Shown here: piece after piece, positions 11,782 through 19,388 of the stretch | Layout: each line of letters begins with the position of its first letter | Position numbering within the stretch: the first letter of the stretch is position 1 | Assembly (NCBI GenBank): GCA_020637195.1 | Contig: JACJWK010000001.1 | Location: 205,001 to 269,000 of the forward strand | Direction: 5' to 3' | DNA: 64,000 bases | Origin: Microthrixaceae bacterium | GTDB taxonomy: Bacteria; Actinomycetota; Acidimicrobiia; Acidimicrobiales; DATDAH01 | Notes under the pieces: generated by a model | Database searches by the model: none | Told to the model about the DNA's origin: nothing | What the model saw: the letters and a program-made list of their open reading frames with translations, nothing else | Translations under genes and position numbers: made by a program

Positions 11782-11928
11782 TCAGCTCGCCGACAGGCAC
11801 CCGTTGCGTGTGACGTGCTTGTACTCGGCCGCCTCGAGGTTGCCCCGCATCTTGTCGGCCGCGTTCCAGAGCGTCTGCTCCAGCGACCGGGCCGGTGCGC
11901 CCTTCTTCGTCCCCCTCGTCGCCGCCAT
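11782..11928 (-). pseudogene. HsdM N-terminal stub (type I restriction-modification methylase)
   Basis: The 48-residue frame starts MAATRGTKKGAPARSLEQTL and continues WNAADKMRGNLEAAEYKHV, the highly conserved N-terminus of HsdM. In intact proteins this is followed by V-L-G-L-I-F-L-K-Y-I-S-D. Here the match stops abruptly after EYKHV (about 11812) and nine unrelated residues lead to a stop. More than 90 percent of a ~500-residue methylase is missing, as are hsdS and hsdR. HsdM would methylate adenine as part of a type I complex; this copy cannot. It shows the region once held mobile or defence DNA. Confidence 0.85.
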
Positions 11929-11961
11929 GCCGGCCCGATGGTAGGGGAACGCCCGACCGCA

Positions 11962-12082
11962 CTAGTCGAGTGAGCGGAAGACCATGCCGGTGCGGGGCTT
12001 GGGGTGGAAGAAGGTGGTCTTCGGGGGCATGCGCTCGCCGCCGTGGGCGATGGCGGTGATCTGGGCCACGGTGGCGGGACGG
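11962..12082. repeat. 121-bp direct repeat, copy B (inside the DUF1015 gene)
   Basis: This is the right copy of the repeat, identical at 117 of 121 positions to 9823-9943. It is the 3' end of the intact DUF1015 gene, including its stop codon. Confidence 0.95.
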
Positions 12083-13191
12083 AGCAGCACGCCGGCGTCG
12101 GCCCGGCCCGACTCGACGGCGTCCACCACGTGGCCGACCCCGTGCTGATACGTGAGCTCGTGCTCGGGAAGGCCGGCGAGGGCCACGTCGAGCCGGCTCG
12201 AGTCGAGGTCGCGGGCGCCCGCCATGGCCTCGGGCCGGGGGCGCAGCAGCCACCGCCCGTCGCCGGTGACGAGGCACAGGGCGCCGGCATCGGCCATGCG
12301 TGACGGCAGCGAGGCGTCGTCGCCGGTGTCGGTGGCGGTCACCTCGAAGAAGGGCTCGAGCAGGGCCGCCACGTCGGTGCCGTCGGGAAGCCCTGCGACC
12401 AGTCGGTGGATGGGCAGCACCGTGAGCTGCTCGTCGGCCAGCTCGACGACGTAGGCGAGGGTCGAGTCGTACCCACCGTGGGGGTCGGGGTGCTCCCCGT
12501 CGACCGCGCGGCGCTCGTCGCGGTAGGCGAGCGAGGTCTCGTAGCGGTGGTGCCCGTCGGCGATCAGCACCGGCGCGGAGCCGACGGCCTCGGAGATGGC
12601 GGCCAGCACGCCGGGCTGGCGGATCTGCCAGAGCCGGTGGTGCACACCGTCGTCGTCGGTCCAGGCCCAGTCGGGCGGCCCCGACGGCTCGCACAGCGCG
12701 GTGAGGCCGGCGGCCGGGGACAGGCCCCAGATCGGCGAGAGGTTGGCGTGGGTGGCCCGGAGCAGGTCGAGGCGGTCGCTCTTCGCCTTCGGGGTGGTGT
12801 GCTCGTGGGGCAGGATGCCGCCCTCGCCCGGCCGGCTGAGGGCGAGGGCGCCGATCACGCCGGTGGTCTGGTGGGGCCGCCCGGCCTCGTCGGAGAACCC
12901 CATCCGGTACACGTACATGCTGGGCTCGTCGTCGATCACGAGGACGCCCTCGTCGAGCCACTCGTTCCAGAGCCGGGCGGCGAGCTCGTACGGATCGACG
13001 CCGCCCTCCTCGCGGGGCAGGTCGATGCGCACCGCGTTGTGCGGGTCGCGGTCGAGGAACGACGCCCGGTCGTCCTCGCTGAGCACGTCGTAGGGCGGTG
13101 CCGTGACCGCCTCGGGGCCGAAGCGGTCGGGGTCGTAGCGGACCCCGAGGAACGCGGAGAAGGCGGGTCCGGGCGAGGGTGTCGGGGGCAC
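11962..13191 (-). CDS. DUF1015 family protein
   Basis: This 409-residue protein is a full-length member of the DUF1015 family, which is conserved in many bacteria but not characterised. Visible conserved blocks include VTAPPYDVLSEDDRASFLDRD (about 25-45), NAVRIDLPREE, YVYRMGF, VLIADGHHRYETSLAYRDE (about 220-240) and the C-terminal MPPKTTFFHPKPRTGMVFRS. The GTG at 13191 gives a normal family length; longer upstream readings have no family support. A TAGCAA box (bottom strand, 13199-13204) lies seven bases before it, so the mRNA is probably leaderless. Only 27 bases separate its start from the divergent HAD gene. The last 121 bases are duplicated upstream of the degraded region. Confidence 0.88.
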   Translation of the reverse strand: MPPTPSPGPAFSAFLGVRYDPDRFGPEAVTAPPYDVLSEDDRASFLDRDPHNAVRIDLPREEGGVDPYELAARLWNEWLDEGVLVIDDEPSMYVYRMGFSDEAGRPHQTTGVIGALALSRPGEGGILPHEHTTPKAKSDRLDLLRATHANLSPIWGLSPAAGLTALCEPSGPPDWAWTDDDGVHHRLWQIRQPGVLAAISEAVGSAPVLIADGHHRYETSLAYRDERRAVDGEHPDPHGGYDSTLAYVVELADEQLTVLPIHRLVAGLPDGTDVAALLEPFFEVTATDTGDDASLPSRMADAGALCLVTGDGRWLLRPRPEAMAGARDLDSSRLDVALAGLPEHELTYQHGVGHVVDAVESGRADAGVLLRPATVAQITAIAHGGERMPPKTTFFHPKPRTGMVFRSLD

Positions 13192-13198
13192 GGGACTC

Positions 13199-13211
13199 TT
13201 GCTAGCAGACT
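13199..13211. promoter_or_regulatory. Back-to-back -10 boxes for DUF1015 and HAD genes
   Basis: On the minus strand TAGCAA (13199-13204) lies seven bases before the GTG at 13191. On the plus strand CAGACT (13206-13211) lies seven bases before the ATG at 13219. The -35 regions must lie inside the opposite gene. Both matches to TANNNT are imperfect. Confidence 0.4.
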
Positions 13212-13218
13212 GAGGGCC

Positions 13219-13989
13219 ATGGCCTGGGTGCTCGACCTCGACGGCGTGGTGTGGCTGGACGACCAGCCCCTGCCGGGCGCCGCGGCGGCGGTGGGACGGC
13301 TGCGCTCGGCCGGTGAGCGGGTGGTGTTCGTCACCAACAACTCCTCGGTGCGCCTGGCCGACCAGGAGGCCAAGCTGGCTCGGTTCGGCATCCCTGCCGC
13401 GGGTGACGTGGTCACCTCGGCCGTCGTGGCGGCCGGGCTGGTGGAGGCGGGCGAGCGGGTGTTCGTGTGCGCCGGCCCCGGCGTCGAGGAGGCGGTCCGG
13501 GCCCGGGGCGCCGAGCCCGTGCGCGACGGCGACGCCGACGCCGTGCTCGTCGGCTTCCACCGGGACTTCGACTACGACGAGCTCGACCGGGCGTCGCGGG
13601 CGGTGCGCCGCGGCGCCCGCCTCGTCGGCACGAACGACGATGCCACCTACCCCACGCCGGCCGGCCTGCTCCCCGGCGGCGGCGCCATCCTCGCCGCGGT
13701 CGCGACGGCATCGGGGACGGCGCCCGTCGTCGCGGGCAAGCCGTACCCGCCCATGGCCGAGCACGTGCGCGCCCTCGTCGGCGGCCACGGGGTGGCCGTC
13801 GGCGACCGTCCCGACACCGACGGGCGCTTCGCTCGCGCGCTCGGGTTCGAGTGGTTGCTGGTGCTCAGCGGTGTGACCGGCCGGGACGACCTCCCGGTCG
13901 ACCCGGCCCCCGATCGCATCGCCGAGGATCTGGCTGCCGCCGTCGACGCGGCCCTGTCCGCGCCGCCATCGGGCACCATGGCGGAGTGA
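13219..13989 (+). CDS. HAD-IIA family hydrolase
   Basis: This 256-residue phosphatase belongs to the HAD superfamily, subclass IIA (NagD / p-nitrophenylphosphatase type). The four motifs are visible: DLDGVVW near residue 5 (the first Asp is the nucleophile), VTNNSS near 38, the lysine of VVAGKPYPPM near 175, and VGDRPDTDGRFA near 193 with the metal-binding acids. The cap domain lies between motifs II and III. These enzymes remove phosphate from small metabolites; the substrate cannot be read here. The ATG at 13219 was chosen because MAWVLDLDG is the family start. The gene runs into the binding-protein gene seven bases later. Confidence 0.88.
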   Translation: MAWVLDLDGVVWLDDQPLPGAAAAVGRLRSAGERVVFVTNNSSVRLADQEAKLARFGIPAAGDVVTSAVVAAGLVEAGERVFVCAGPGVEEAVRARGAEPVRDGDADAVLVGFHRDFDYDELDRASRAVRRGARLVGTNDDATYPTPAGLLPGGGAILAAVATASGTAPVVAGKPYPPMAEHVRALVGGHGVAVGDRPDTDGRFARALGFEWLLVLSGVTGRDDLPVDPAPDRIAEDLAAAVDAALSAPPSGTMAE

Positions 13990-13996
13990 GGCCCTC

Positions 13997-15013
13997 GTGA
14001 CCACCTCCCCGTGGCGACGACCCGCCGCCGTGCTCGCCGCCGTCGTCCTGGTGCTCGGCGCCGCGTCGTGCGCCGCCGACGTTCCCGAGGCCGATCCCGC
14101 CGACGACGGCGCCGACGCGCTGCGCTGGACCGGGCCCGAGGTCGACCTCGAGGGCGCCGAGCTGTCGGTGGGCTCCAAGGAGAGCGCCGAGCAGGAGCTG
14201 CTCGGCTGGATCACGGTGGAGGCGCTGCGGGCGGCGGGTGCCGACGTCCACCAGGAGATCGGCGCCGGCGGGACCGCCGTGGTGCGCGAGGCGCAGCGCA
14301 GCGGCCTGATCGACGGCTACTGGGAGTACACGGGGACGGGCTGGACCCGGATCCTGGCCCAGGCGGAGCCCGCCGGGACCCCGAGCGAGCTCTACGAGGA
14401 CGTGCGGGACCGCGACGGCGAGCTCAACCAGATCGTCTGGCTCCCGCCGGCGCCGGCCAGCAGCAGCTACGCCGTCGCGGCGAGCGGCGACACCGTCGAG
14501 GACCTCGGCATCCGCACGCTCGCCGACCTGGCGGCGGCGGTCGAGGACGACGAGCCCCCGCCCGCGCTGTGCGTCGACGAGGGCACCGGCTTCGAGGACG
14601 ACCTCGCCGGGCTCCGCCAGTTCGAGCGGGCCTTCGACGTGTCGGTGCGCCCCGCGGCCTCGCTGCCCACCGACGAGCTCTACGAGCAGGTCGACGCGGG
14701 GCTCTTCTGCCCCTTCGGCCAGGTGATCGAGACCGACCCCCGGCTGGCCGACGGCTCGCTCGAGCTGTTGGAGGACGCCGGCACCTTCACGGTCCACAAC
14801 CCCTCGTTCACCCTGCGCCAGGACGTCGCGGACGACCACCCGGAGGTCGCCGAGGTGGTGGCCGCGCTGTCCCCCCTGCTCACCGACGAGGCCGTGCGGT
14901 CCCTGCGGGCGGAGGTGGAGCTCGAGGGGCGGGACGCCCGGTCGGTGGCCCGGGCGTGGCTCGAGGACACGGGGCTCGCCGAGGTCCCCGCCGACGATGA
15001 CGAGGAGTCGTGA
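13997..15013 (+). CDS. Glycine betaine/quaternary amine ABC transporter substrate-binding lipoprotein
   Basis: This 338-residue protein has a signal peptide with a lipobox (LVLGAASC, Cys at about residue 25), so it is anchored to the outer face of the membrane. The mature part matches the OpuAC/ProX binding-protein fold: LSVGSKESAEQELLGWITVEALRAAG, GGTAVVREAQRSGLIDGYWEYTGTGW and a C-terminal lobe ending VARAWLEDTGL. Such proteins capture glycine betaine, choline or related osmolytes for an ATP-driven permease. No permease or ATPase gene is nearby, so it is an orphan in this window. The GTG start lies seven bases after the HAD stop. It overlaps the pyrophosphatase start as TGATG. Confidence 0.82.
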   Translation: MTTSPWRRPAAVLAAVVLVLGAASCAADVPEADPADDGADALRWTGPEVDLEGAELSVGSKESAEQELLGWITVEALRAAGADVHQEIGAGGTAVVREAQRSGLIDGYWEYTGTGWTRILAQAEPAGTPSELYEDVRDRDGELNQIVWLPPAPASSSYAVAASGDTVEDLGIRTLADLAAAVEDDEPPPALCVDEGTGFEDDLAGLRQFERAFDVSVRPAASLPTDELYEQVDAGLFCPFGQVIETDPRLADGSLELLEDAGTFTVHNPSFTLRQDVADDHPEVAEVVAALSPLLTDEAVRSLRAEVELEGRDARSVARAWLEDTGLAEVPADDDEES

Positions 15014-15501
15014 TGGAGATCGAGGTGGTCGTCGAGATCCCGCAGGGGTCGCGCAACAAGTACGAGGCGAACCACGAGACCGGCGAGATCTGGCTCGACC
15101 GGCACCTGTTCACCGCGGCCCGCTACCCGGTCGACTACGGGTTCTTCCCGCGCACGCTGAGCGAGGACGGTGACCCGCTCGACGCCCTCGTGCTGCTCGA
15201 GGAGTCGACCTTCCCCGGCTGCCACGTGCTGGCTCGGCCCCTGGGCGTGTTCTGGATGCGCGACGACGCCGGCCCCGACGCCAAGGTGCTGTGCGCTCCC
15301 GCGGGCGACCCGCGCTGGGATGCCGTCGAGGACCTTGACGACCTGCGCCCGGAGCTCCTCGCGGAGATCTCGCAGTTCTTCGAGATCTACAAGGTGCTCG
15401 AGCCGAAGAAGTACGCGGAGGTGCGCGGGTGGGAGGGCCGCGACGCGGCCGAGGCCGAGATCGAGGCGTCCCGGCGCCGCCACCTCGAGCGGAACGGGTG
15501 A
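15013..15501 (+). CDS. ppa: Inorganic pyrophosphatase (family I)
   Basis: This 162-residue soluble enzyme hydrolyses pyrophosphate to two phosphates and so pulls biosynthetic reactions forward. Family I marks are visible: VEIPQGSRNKYE near residue 6, YPVDYGFFPRT near 38 and the metal site DGDPLDALVLLE (D-x-D-P-x-D) near 51. EISQFFEIYKVLEPKKY near 118 is the usual C-terminal helix. The ATG at 15013 gives the family start MEIEVVVEIP; a GTG three bases earlier would add one residue. The ATG shares its A with the stop of the preceding gene (TGATG), so translation is coupled. Confidence 0.95.
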   Translation: MEIEVVVEIPQGSRNKYEANHETGEIWLDRHLFTAARYPVDYGFFPRTLSEDGDPLDALVLLEESTFPGCHVLARPLGVFWMRDDAGPDAKVLCAPAGDPRWDAVEDLDDLRPELLAEISQFFEIYKVLEPKKYAEVRGWEGRDAAEAEIEASRRRHLERNG

Positions 15502-15551
15502 TCGCGCTGCCGAGCAGAGTGCTAACTCTTGCAAGCAGGCCGGTGCGGCCG

Positions 15552-15557
15552 TAGGCT
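15552..15557 (+). promoter_or_regulatory. -10 box TAGGCT, leaderless lysine-rich gene
   Basis: TAGGCT ends six bases before the ATG at 15564, so the mRNA should begin at the start codon. Confidence 0.6.
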
Positions 15558-15563
15558 GGGGCC

Positions 15564-16082
15564 ATGGCACAGACCGATTTCCTGCAGAAGTACGTCGACG
15601 GCCTCGTCGAGTTCACGCAGCTCACCCAGCGCCGGGCCGAGGCCATCGTCCGCGACGGCGTCAAGGCCGGCCAGGTGCGCCAGGAGCAGGCCCAGGACAA
15701 GGTCCAGGAGCTGCTCGAGGAGAGCCGCAAGCGCAGCGAGAAGCTGGCGAAGCGGATTCGCTCCGAGGTGCGCGAGCAGGTCAAGAGCCTCAACCTCGCG
15801 ACGAAGAACGAGCTGGGCCGCCTCGAGCGCCAGATCGAGAAGCTGACGAAGGACCTCGAGCGCCAGGTCGACAAGCTCACCAAGGACGGCGGTGGCGCCG
15901 CCGAGAAGGCCCCGGCGAAGAAGTCGACGGCGAAGAAGAGCGCCGCCAAGAAGGCGCCCGCCAAGAAGACCGCCGCCAAGAAGGCGCCGGCGAAGAAGAC
16001 GACGGCCAAGAAGACGACGGCCAAGAAGACGACGGCCAAGAAGACGACGGCCAAGAAGGCGTCGGCGGCCAAGAAGGCCTGA
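15564..16082 (+). CDS. Coiled-coil protein with histone H1-like lysine/alanine tail
   Basis: This 172-residue protein has an N-terminal helical domain (about 1-110) with heptad-like sequence such as VQELLEESRKRSEKLAKRIR and LGRLERQIEKLTKDLERQVD, then a tail of about 55 residues made of AKK, TAKK and TTAKK repeats. The N-part resembles phasin-like or HU-associated coiled coils; the tail resembles the C-terminus of histone H1 and of mycobacterial HupB, which binds DNA non-specifically. A nucleoid role is a reasonable inference, but no DNA-binding fold is recognised. The gene ends eight bases before the proposed tlyA start. Confidence 0.72.
   Translation: MAQTDFLQKYVDGLVEFTQLTQRRAEAIVRDGVKAGQVRQEQAQDKVQELLEESRKRSEKLAKRIRSEVREQVKSLNLATKNELGRLERQIEKLTKDLERQVDKLTKDGGGAAEKAPAKKSTAKKSAAKKAPAKKTAAKKAPAKKTTAKKTTAKKTTAKKTTAKKASAAKKA
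15999..16058. repeat. Four perfect 15-bp tandem repeats (TTAKK units)
   Basis: The unit ACGACGGCCAAGAAG is repeated four times without a mismatch, each encoding Thr-Thr-Ala-Lys-Lys. The identity at silent positions points to recent slippage, so tail length may vary between strains. Confidence 0.9.
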
Positions 16083-16089
16083 GGCCTCA

Positions 16090-16914
16090 CTGCCGCCCCG
16101 TCGCCGGCTCGACCTCGAGCTGGTCCGCCGGGGCCTGGCGACCACCCGCCGCCAGGCCCAGGAGCACATCGCCGCGGGCCGGGTGACGGTCGGCGGCGCC
16201 CCCGCGGCCAAGCCTGCCCGCCTGGTCGCCCCGGACGAGCCGCTCGCCGTGCTGGGCCCGCCTCCCCGGTTCGTCGGCCGCGGCGGCGAGAAGCTCGACG
16301 CCGCGCTCGGGCACTTCGAGATCGCGGTGGCGGGGCGCGAGGCCCTCGACGCCGGTGCGTCCACCGGCGGGTTCACCGACGCCCTGCTCCAGCGGGGGGC
16401 CCGGCGGGTGGTGGCCCTCGACGTCGGTCACGGCCAGCTCGACGCCCGCCTGCGCGCCGACCCGCGCGTCGTCGTCCGCGAGCGCACCAACGTCCGCCAC
16501 CTGCGGTCCGGCGACGCCGTCGGCGGCGCCGTGGACCTCGTCACCGCCGACCTGTCGTTCATCTCGTTGCGGGCCGTGGTGCCGGCGCTGCTGGCGGTGG
16601 CCCGGCCCGGTGCGGACCTGGTGCTGCTGGTCAAGCCGCAGTTCGAGGCCGGTCGCGAGGAGGCGGCCCGGGCCAAGGGCGTCATCGCCGACCCCGCGGT
16701 CTGGCGGCGGGTGCTGGAGGAGGTGAAAGGCGCCCTCGAGGACCACGGAGCCGACATCATGGGGGCCATGGCCTCGCCCCTCACCGGTGCCGACGGCAAC
16801 GTCGAGTTCCTCCTCTGGGCGCGCGCCCCGGGGGAGGCGCCCGCCGCCCGGCGCCGCGCCGTCGACCTCGACGCCGTGGTCGAGGCCGTCCGCCCGGTCG
16901 CGGGGGAGCGCTGA
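16090..16914 (+). CDS. tlyA: TlyA rRNA 2'-O-methyltransferase (proposed CTG start)
   Basis: TlyA methylates the 2'-OH of cytidines in 16S and 23S rRNA, which in mycobacteria makes ribosomes sensitive to capreomycin. The N-terminal S4-like RNA-binding part (about 1-60) contains LDLELVRRGLATTRRQAQEHI. The methyltransferase domain has LDAGASTGGFTDALLQRGA (SAM site), ADLSFISLR and LVKPQFEAGREE. There is no in-frame ATG, GTG or TTG between the preceding stop and the domain. CTG at 16090 gives LPPRRRLDLELV, which aligns with the M. tuberculosis start MARRARVDAELV, and GAGG lies five bases upstream. The only other in-frame start is GTG 15892, deep inside the preceding gene. The result is 274 residues, normal for the family. 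It couples to nadK (TGA directly followed by GTG). Confidence 0.85.
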   Translation: MPPRRRLDLELVRRGLATTRRQAQEHIAAGRVTVGGAPAAKPARLVAPDEPLAVLGPPPRFVGRGGEKLDAALGHFEIAVAGREALDAGASTGGFTDALLQRGARRVVALDVGHGQLDARLRADPRVVVRERTNVRHLRSGDAVGGAVDLVTADLSFISLRAVVPALLAVARPGADLVLLVKPQFEAGREEAARAKGVIADPAVWRRVLEEVKGALEDHGADIMGAMASPLTGADGNVEFLLWARAPGEAPAARRRAVDLDAVVEAVRPVAGER

Positions 16915-17778
16915 GTGGCCGTCGTCGCCCTGGTCGTGCACCACGAGCGCGACGAGGCCACCGCCACCGCCCGTCGGGTCACCGACTGGCTCGTGGCGCG
17001 CGGCCACGAGGTGCGCTGCCCCCGCCTCGACGCCCGCATCGTCGGCCTCGAGGACCACGGCGTCGACGACGAGCGGCTGGCCGAGGGCCTCGACCTGGCG
17101 GTCAGCCTGGGTGGCGACGGAACGATCCTGCGCACCGTCGACCTCGTGTCCACCGAGGCCGTGCCCGTCCTCGGCGTCCACATCGGCCAGCTCGGCTACC
17201 TCACCGAGGTCGAGCCCGACGTCCTCGAGGAGTCGCTCGAGCGCATCCTCGCCGGTGACCACGATGTGCAGGAGCGCATGTTGCTGTCGGTGGCGGTCGA
17301 GGCCGCGGCCTGGCCGGCGGCGGCGCCGACCTCCTGGCTCGCGCTCAACGAGGCGGTGTTGGAGAAGACCCCGTCGGGCCACACCGTGCGCCTCGAGGTC
17401 TGGGTGAATGGCCGCTTCTTCACCACCTACGCCACCGACGGCCTCATCGTGGCCACCCCGACGGGCTCGACCGCGTACGCCTTCTCCGCCCGGGGGCCGA
17501 TCGTGGCCCCCACCCACCGGTCACTGCAGCTCACGCCGGTGTCGCCCCACATGCTCTTCGACCGCACCCTGGTGCTCAACCCCGACGACGAGATCCGGCT
17601 GGCGGTGTGCGGGCACCGTCCGGCCACGCTGTCGGTGGACGGGCGCAACCTCGGCGAGCTGCGGGCGGGCGACGCGGTCGTGTGCACCGGCTCGGAGCAC
17701 CGGGCGCGCATGGTCACCTTCGGGGAGCGGGACTTCCACTCGATCCTCAAGGCCAAGTTCGGCCTCGAGGACCGGTGA
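16915..17778 (+). CDS. nadK: NAD kinase
   Basis: This 287-residue enzyme phosphorylates NAD to NADP, the only de novo source of NADP. The ATP/polyphosphate site is SLGGDGTILRTVD (about 62-74; G-G-D-G-T motif). The NAD-binding part contains ALNEAVLEK and DGLIVATPTGSTAYAFSARGPIV. The C-terminus LSVDGRNLGELRAGD is the usual beta-sandwich. The GTG start directly abuts the tlyA stop. The order tlyA-nadK-recN is the same as in mycobacteria. Confidence 0.95.
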   Translation: MAVVALVVHHERDEATATARRVTDWLVARGHEVRCPRLDARIVGLEDHGVDDERLAEGLDLAVSLGGDGTILRTVDLVSTEAVPVLGVHIGQLGYLTEVEPDVLEESLERILAGDHDVQERMLLSVAVEAAAWPAAAPTSWLALNEAVLEKTPSGHTVRLEVWVNGRFFTTYATDGLIVATPTGSTAYAFSARGPIVAPTHRSLQLTPVSPHMLFDRTLVLNPDDEIRLAVCGHRPATLSVDGRNLGELRAGDAVVCTGSEHRARMVTFGERDFHSILKAKFGLEDR

Positions 17779-17791
17779 GGGGAGCACCGGC

Positions 17792-19381
17792 GTGCTGAGC
17801 GAGCTGGCGGTCGAGGATCTCGGCGTCATCGAGAAGCTCTCGCTGCTGCTCGGGCCGGGCATGACCGCGGTCACGGGCGAGACCGGTGCGGGCAAGACGC
17901 TCGTCGTGGGGGCCATCGACCTCCTCGTGGGCGGCCGGGCCGACCCGCGGCTCGTCCGGCCCGGCGCCGCCGAGGCCCGGGTCGAAGGGCGCTTCCTGCA
18001 CCGCGACGACGAGGTGGTCGTCACCCGGGTGATCCCGCGTGAGGGGCGCAGCCGTGCCTACATCGACGGGCGGCTCGCCACCGTCGCCGCCCTGGCCGAG
18101 CTCGGGGCCGAGCTCGTCGACCTGCATGGCCAGCACGCCCACCAGTCCTTGCTCTCGCCGTCGGTCCAGCGTCGCTCCCTCGACCGCTTCGGATCGGTCG
18201 ACCTCGCTCCGCTGCACGACGCCCGGCAGCGGTTGGCCGAGATCGACCGCGCCCTCGACGCGCTCGGCGGCGACGAGCGCGCCCGGGCCCGCGAGATCGA
18301 CCTGCTGCGATACCAGGTCGACGAGCTCGCTGCCGCGTCGCTCGAGGACCCTGGCGAGGACGATCGCCTCGAGGCCGAGGAGGACCGCCTCGCCGACGCC
18401 GTCGCTCACCGGGAGGCGGCGGGACAGGCGCTCGAGGCGCTCACCGGCGAGGGCGGGGGCCAGGACCGCCTCGCCGCCGCGCTGGCCGCGGTGGCCGGTC
18501 GGGCGCCGTTCGCGGCGGCCGAGGGACGGCTGCTCGCGGCGCAGGCCGAGCTCGCCGACGTCGCGGCCGAGCTGCGGGCCGCGGGCGAGGCCATCGTCGA
18601 GGACCCCGAGCGGCTGGCCGCCGTCCGGGCCCGTCGCCGGCTGCTGCACGAGCTCACCCGCAAGTACGGCGAGTCGTTGGCCGAGGTGATCGCCTACCGC
18701 GACGAGCTGTCGGCCCGGCTCGCCGACCTCGAGGCGTACGAGGAGCGGGCCCGGGCGCTCGATGCCCGGCGGGGTGAGGCCGTCGCCGCGGTCGACGACG
18801 CGGCCGCGGCCGTCGGGCGGGCTCGGCGGGCGGCCGCCCCGGGGCTGGCCGAGGCGACCCAGTCCCACCTCGCCGCGCTCGCCATGCCCAAGGCCCGCCT
18901 CGGGGTGAGCGTGGCCGACGACGACCCCGGTGACGACGTCGCGTTCACCCTCGCCGCCAACCCGGGGGCGGCCTTGCTGCCGCTGGCCAAGGTGGCCTCG
19001 GGCGGCGAGCTCGCCCGCACGATGCTCGCGCTGCGCCTCGTGCTCACGGCGGGGCCCCCGGTGCTCGTGTTCGACGAGGTCGACGCCGGGGTCGGCGGCG
19101 CGGCCGCGCTGGCGGTCGGGCGCTCCCTCGCGGCCCTCGGTGCGGACCACCAGGTGCTCGTCGTCACCCACCTGCCCCAGGTGGCGGCCTTCGCCGACGC
19201 CCAGGTGGCGGTGGCCAAGGCCGACGACGGCTCGGTCACCACCACCCAGGTCGCCGTCCTCGACGAGGCCGCCCGGGTGGTCGAGCTGGCCCGGATGCTG
19301 TCGGGCACCCCCGACAGCGAGGCCGCCCACGAGCACGCCGCCGAGCTGTTGGGCACGGCGGCGCGCGAGCGCGGGCGCTGA
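17792..19381 (+). CDS. recN: DNA repair protein RecN
   Basis: This 529-residue SMC-like ATPase acts early in double-strand break repair. The Walker A GETGAGKT is at about residues 30-37, LHGQHAHQSLL is the RecN Q-H motif near 112, a coiled coil spans about 150-370, the ABC signature ASGGELARTMLALRL is near 400 and Walker B LVFDEVDAGVGG near 425. The GTG start has GAGGGGAG (17777-17784) seven bases upstream; longer readings extend into nadK and lack support. The length is slightly below the usual ~550 because the coiled coil is short. Confidence 0.95.
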   Translation: MLSELAVEDLGVIEKLSLLLGPGMTAVTGETGAGKTLVVGAIDLLVGGRADPRLVRPGAAEARVEGRFLHRDDEVVVTRVIPREGRSRAYIDGRLATVAALAELGAELVDLHGQHAHQSLLSPSVQRRSLDRFGSVDLAPLHDARQRLAEIDRALDALGGDERARAREIDLLRYQVDELAAASLEDPGEDDRLEAEEDRLADAVAHREAAGQALEALTGEGGGQDRLAAALAAVAGRAPFAAAEGRLLAAQAELADVAAELRAAGEAIVEDPERLAAVRARRRLLHELTRKYGESLAEVIAYRDELSARLADLEAYEERARALDARRGEAVAAVDDAAAAVGRARRAAAPGLAEATQSHLAALAMPKARLGVSVADDDPGDDVAFTLAANPGAALLPLAKVASGGELARTMLALRLVLTAGPPVLVFDEVDAGVGGAAALAVGRSLAALGADHQVLVVTHLPQVAAFADAQVAVAKADDGSVTTTQVAVLDEAARVVELARMLSGTPDSEAAHEHAAELLGTAARERGR

Positions 19382-19388
19382 GCGTCGC

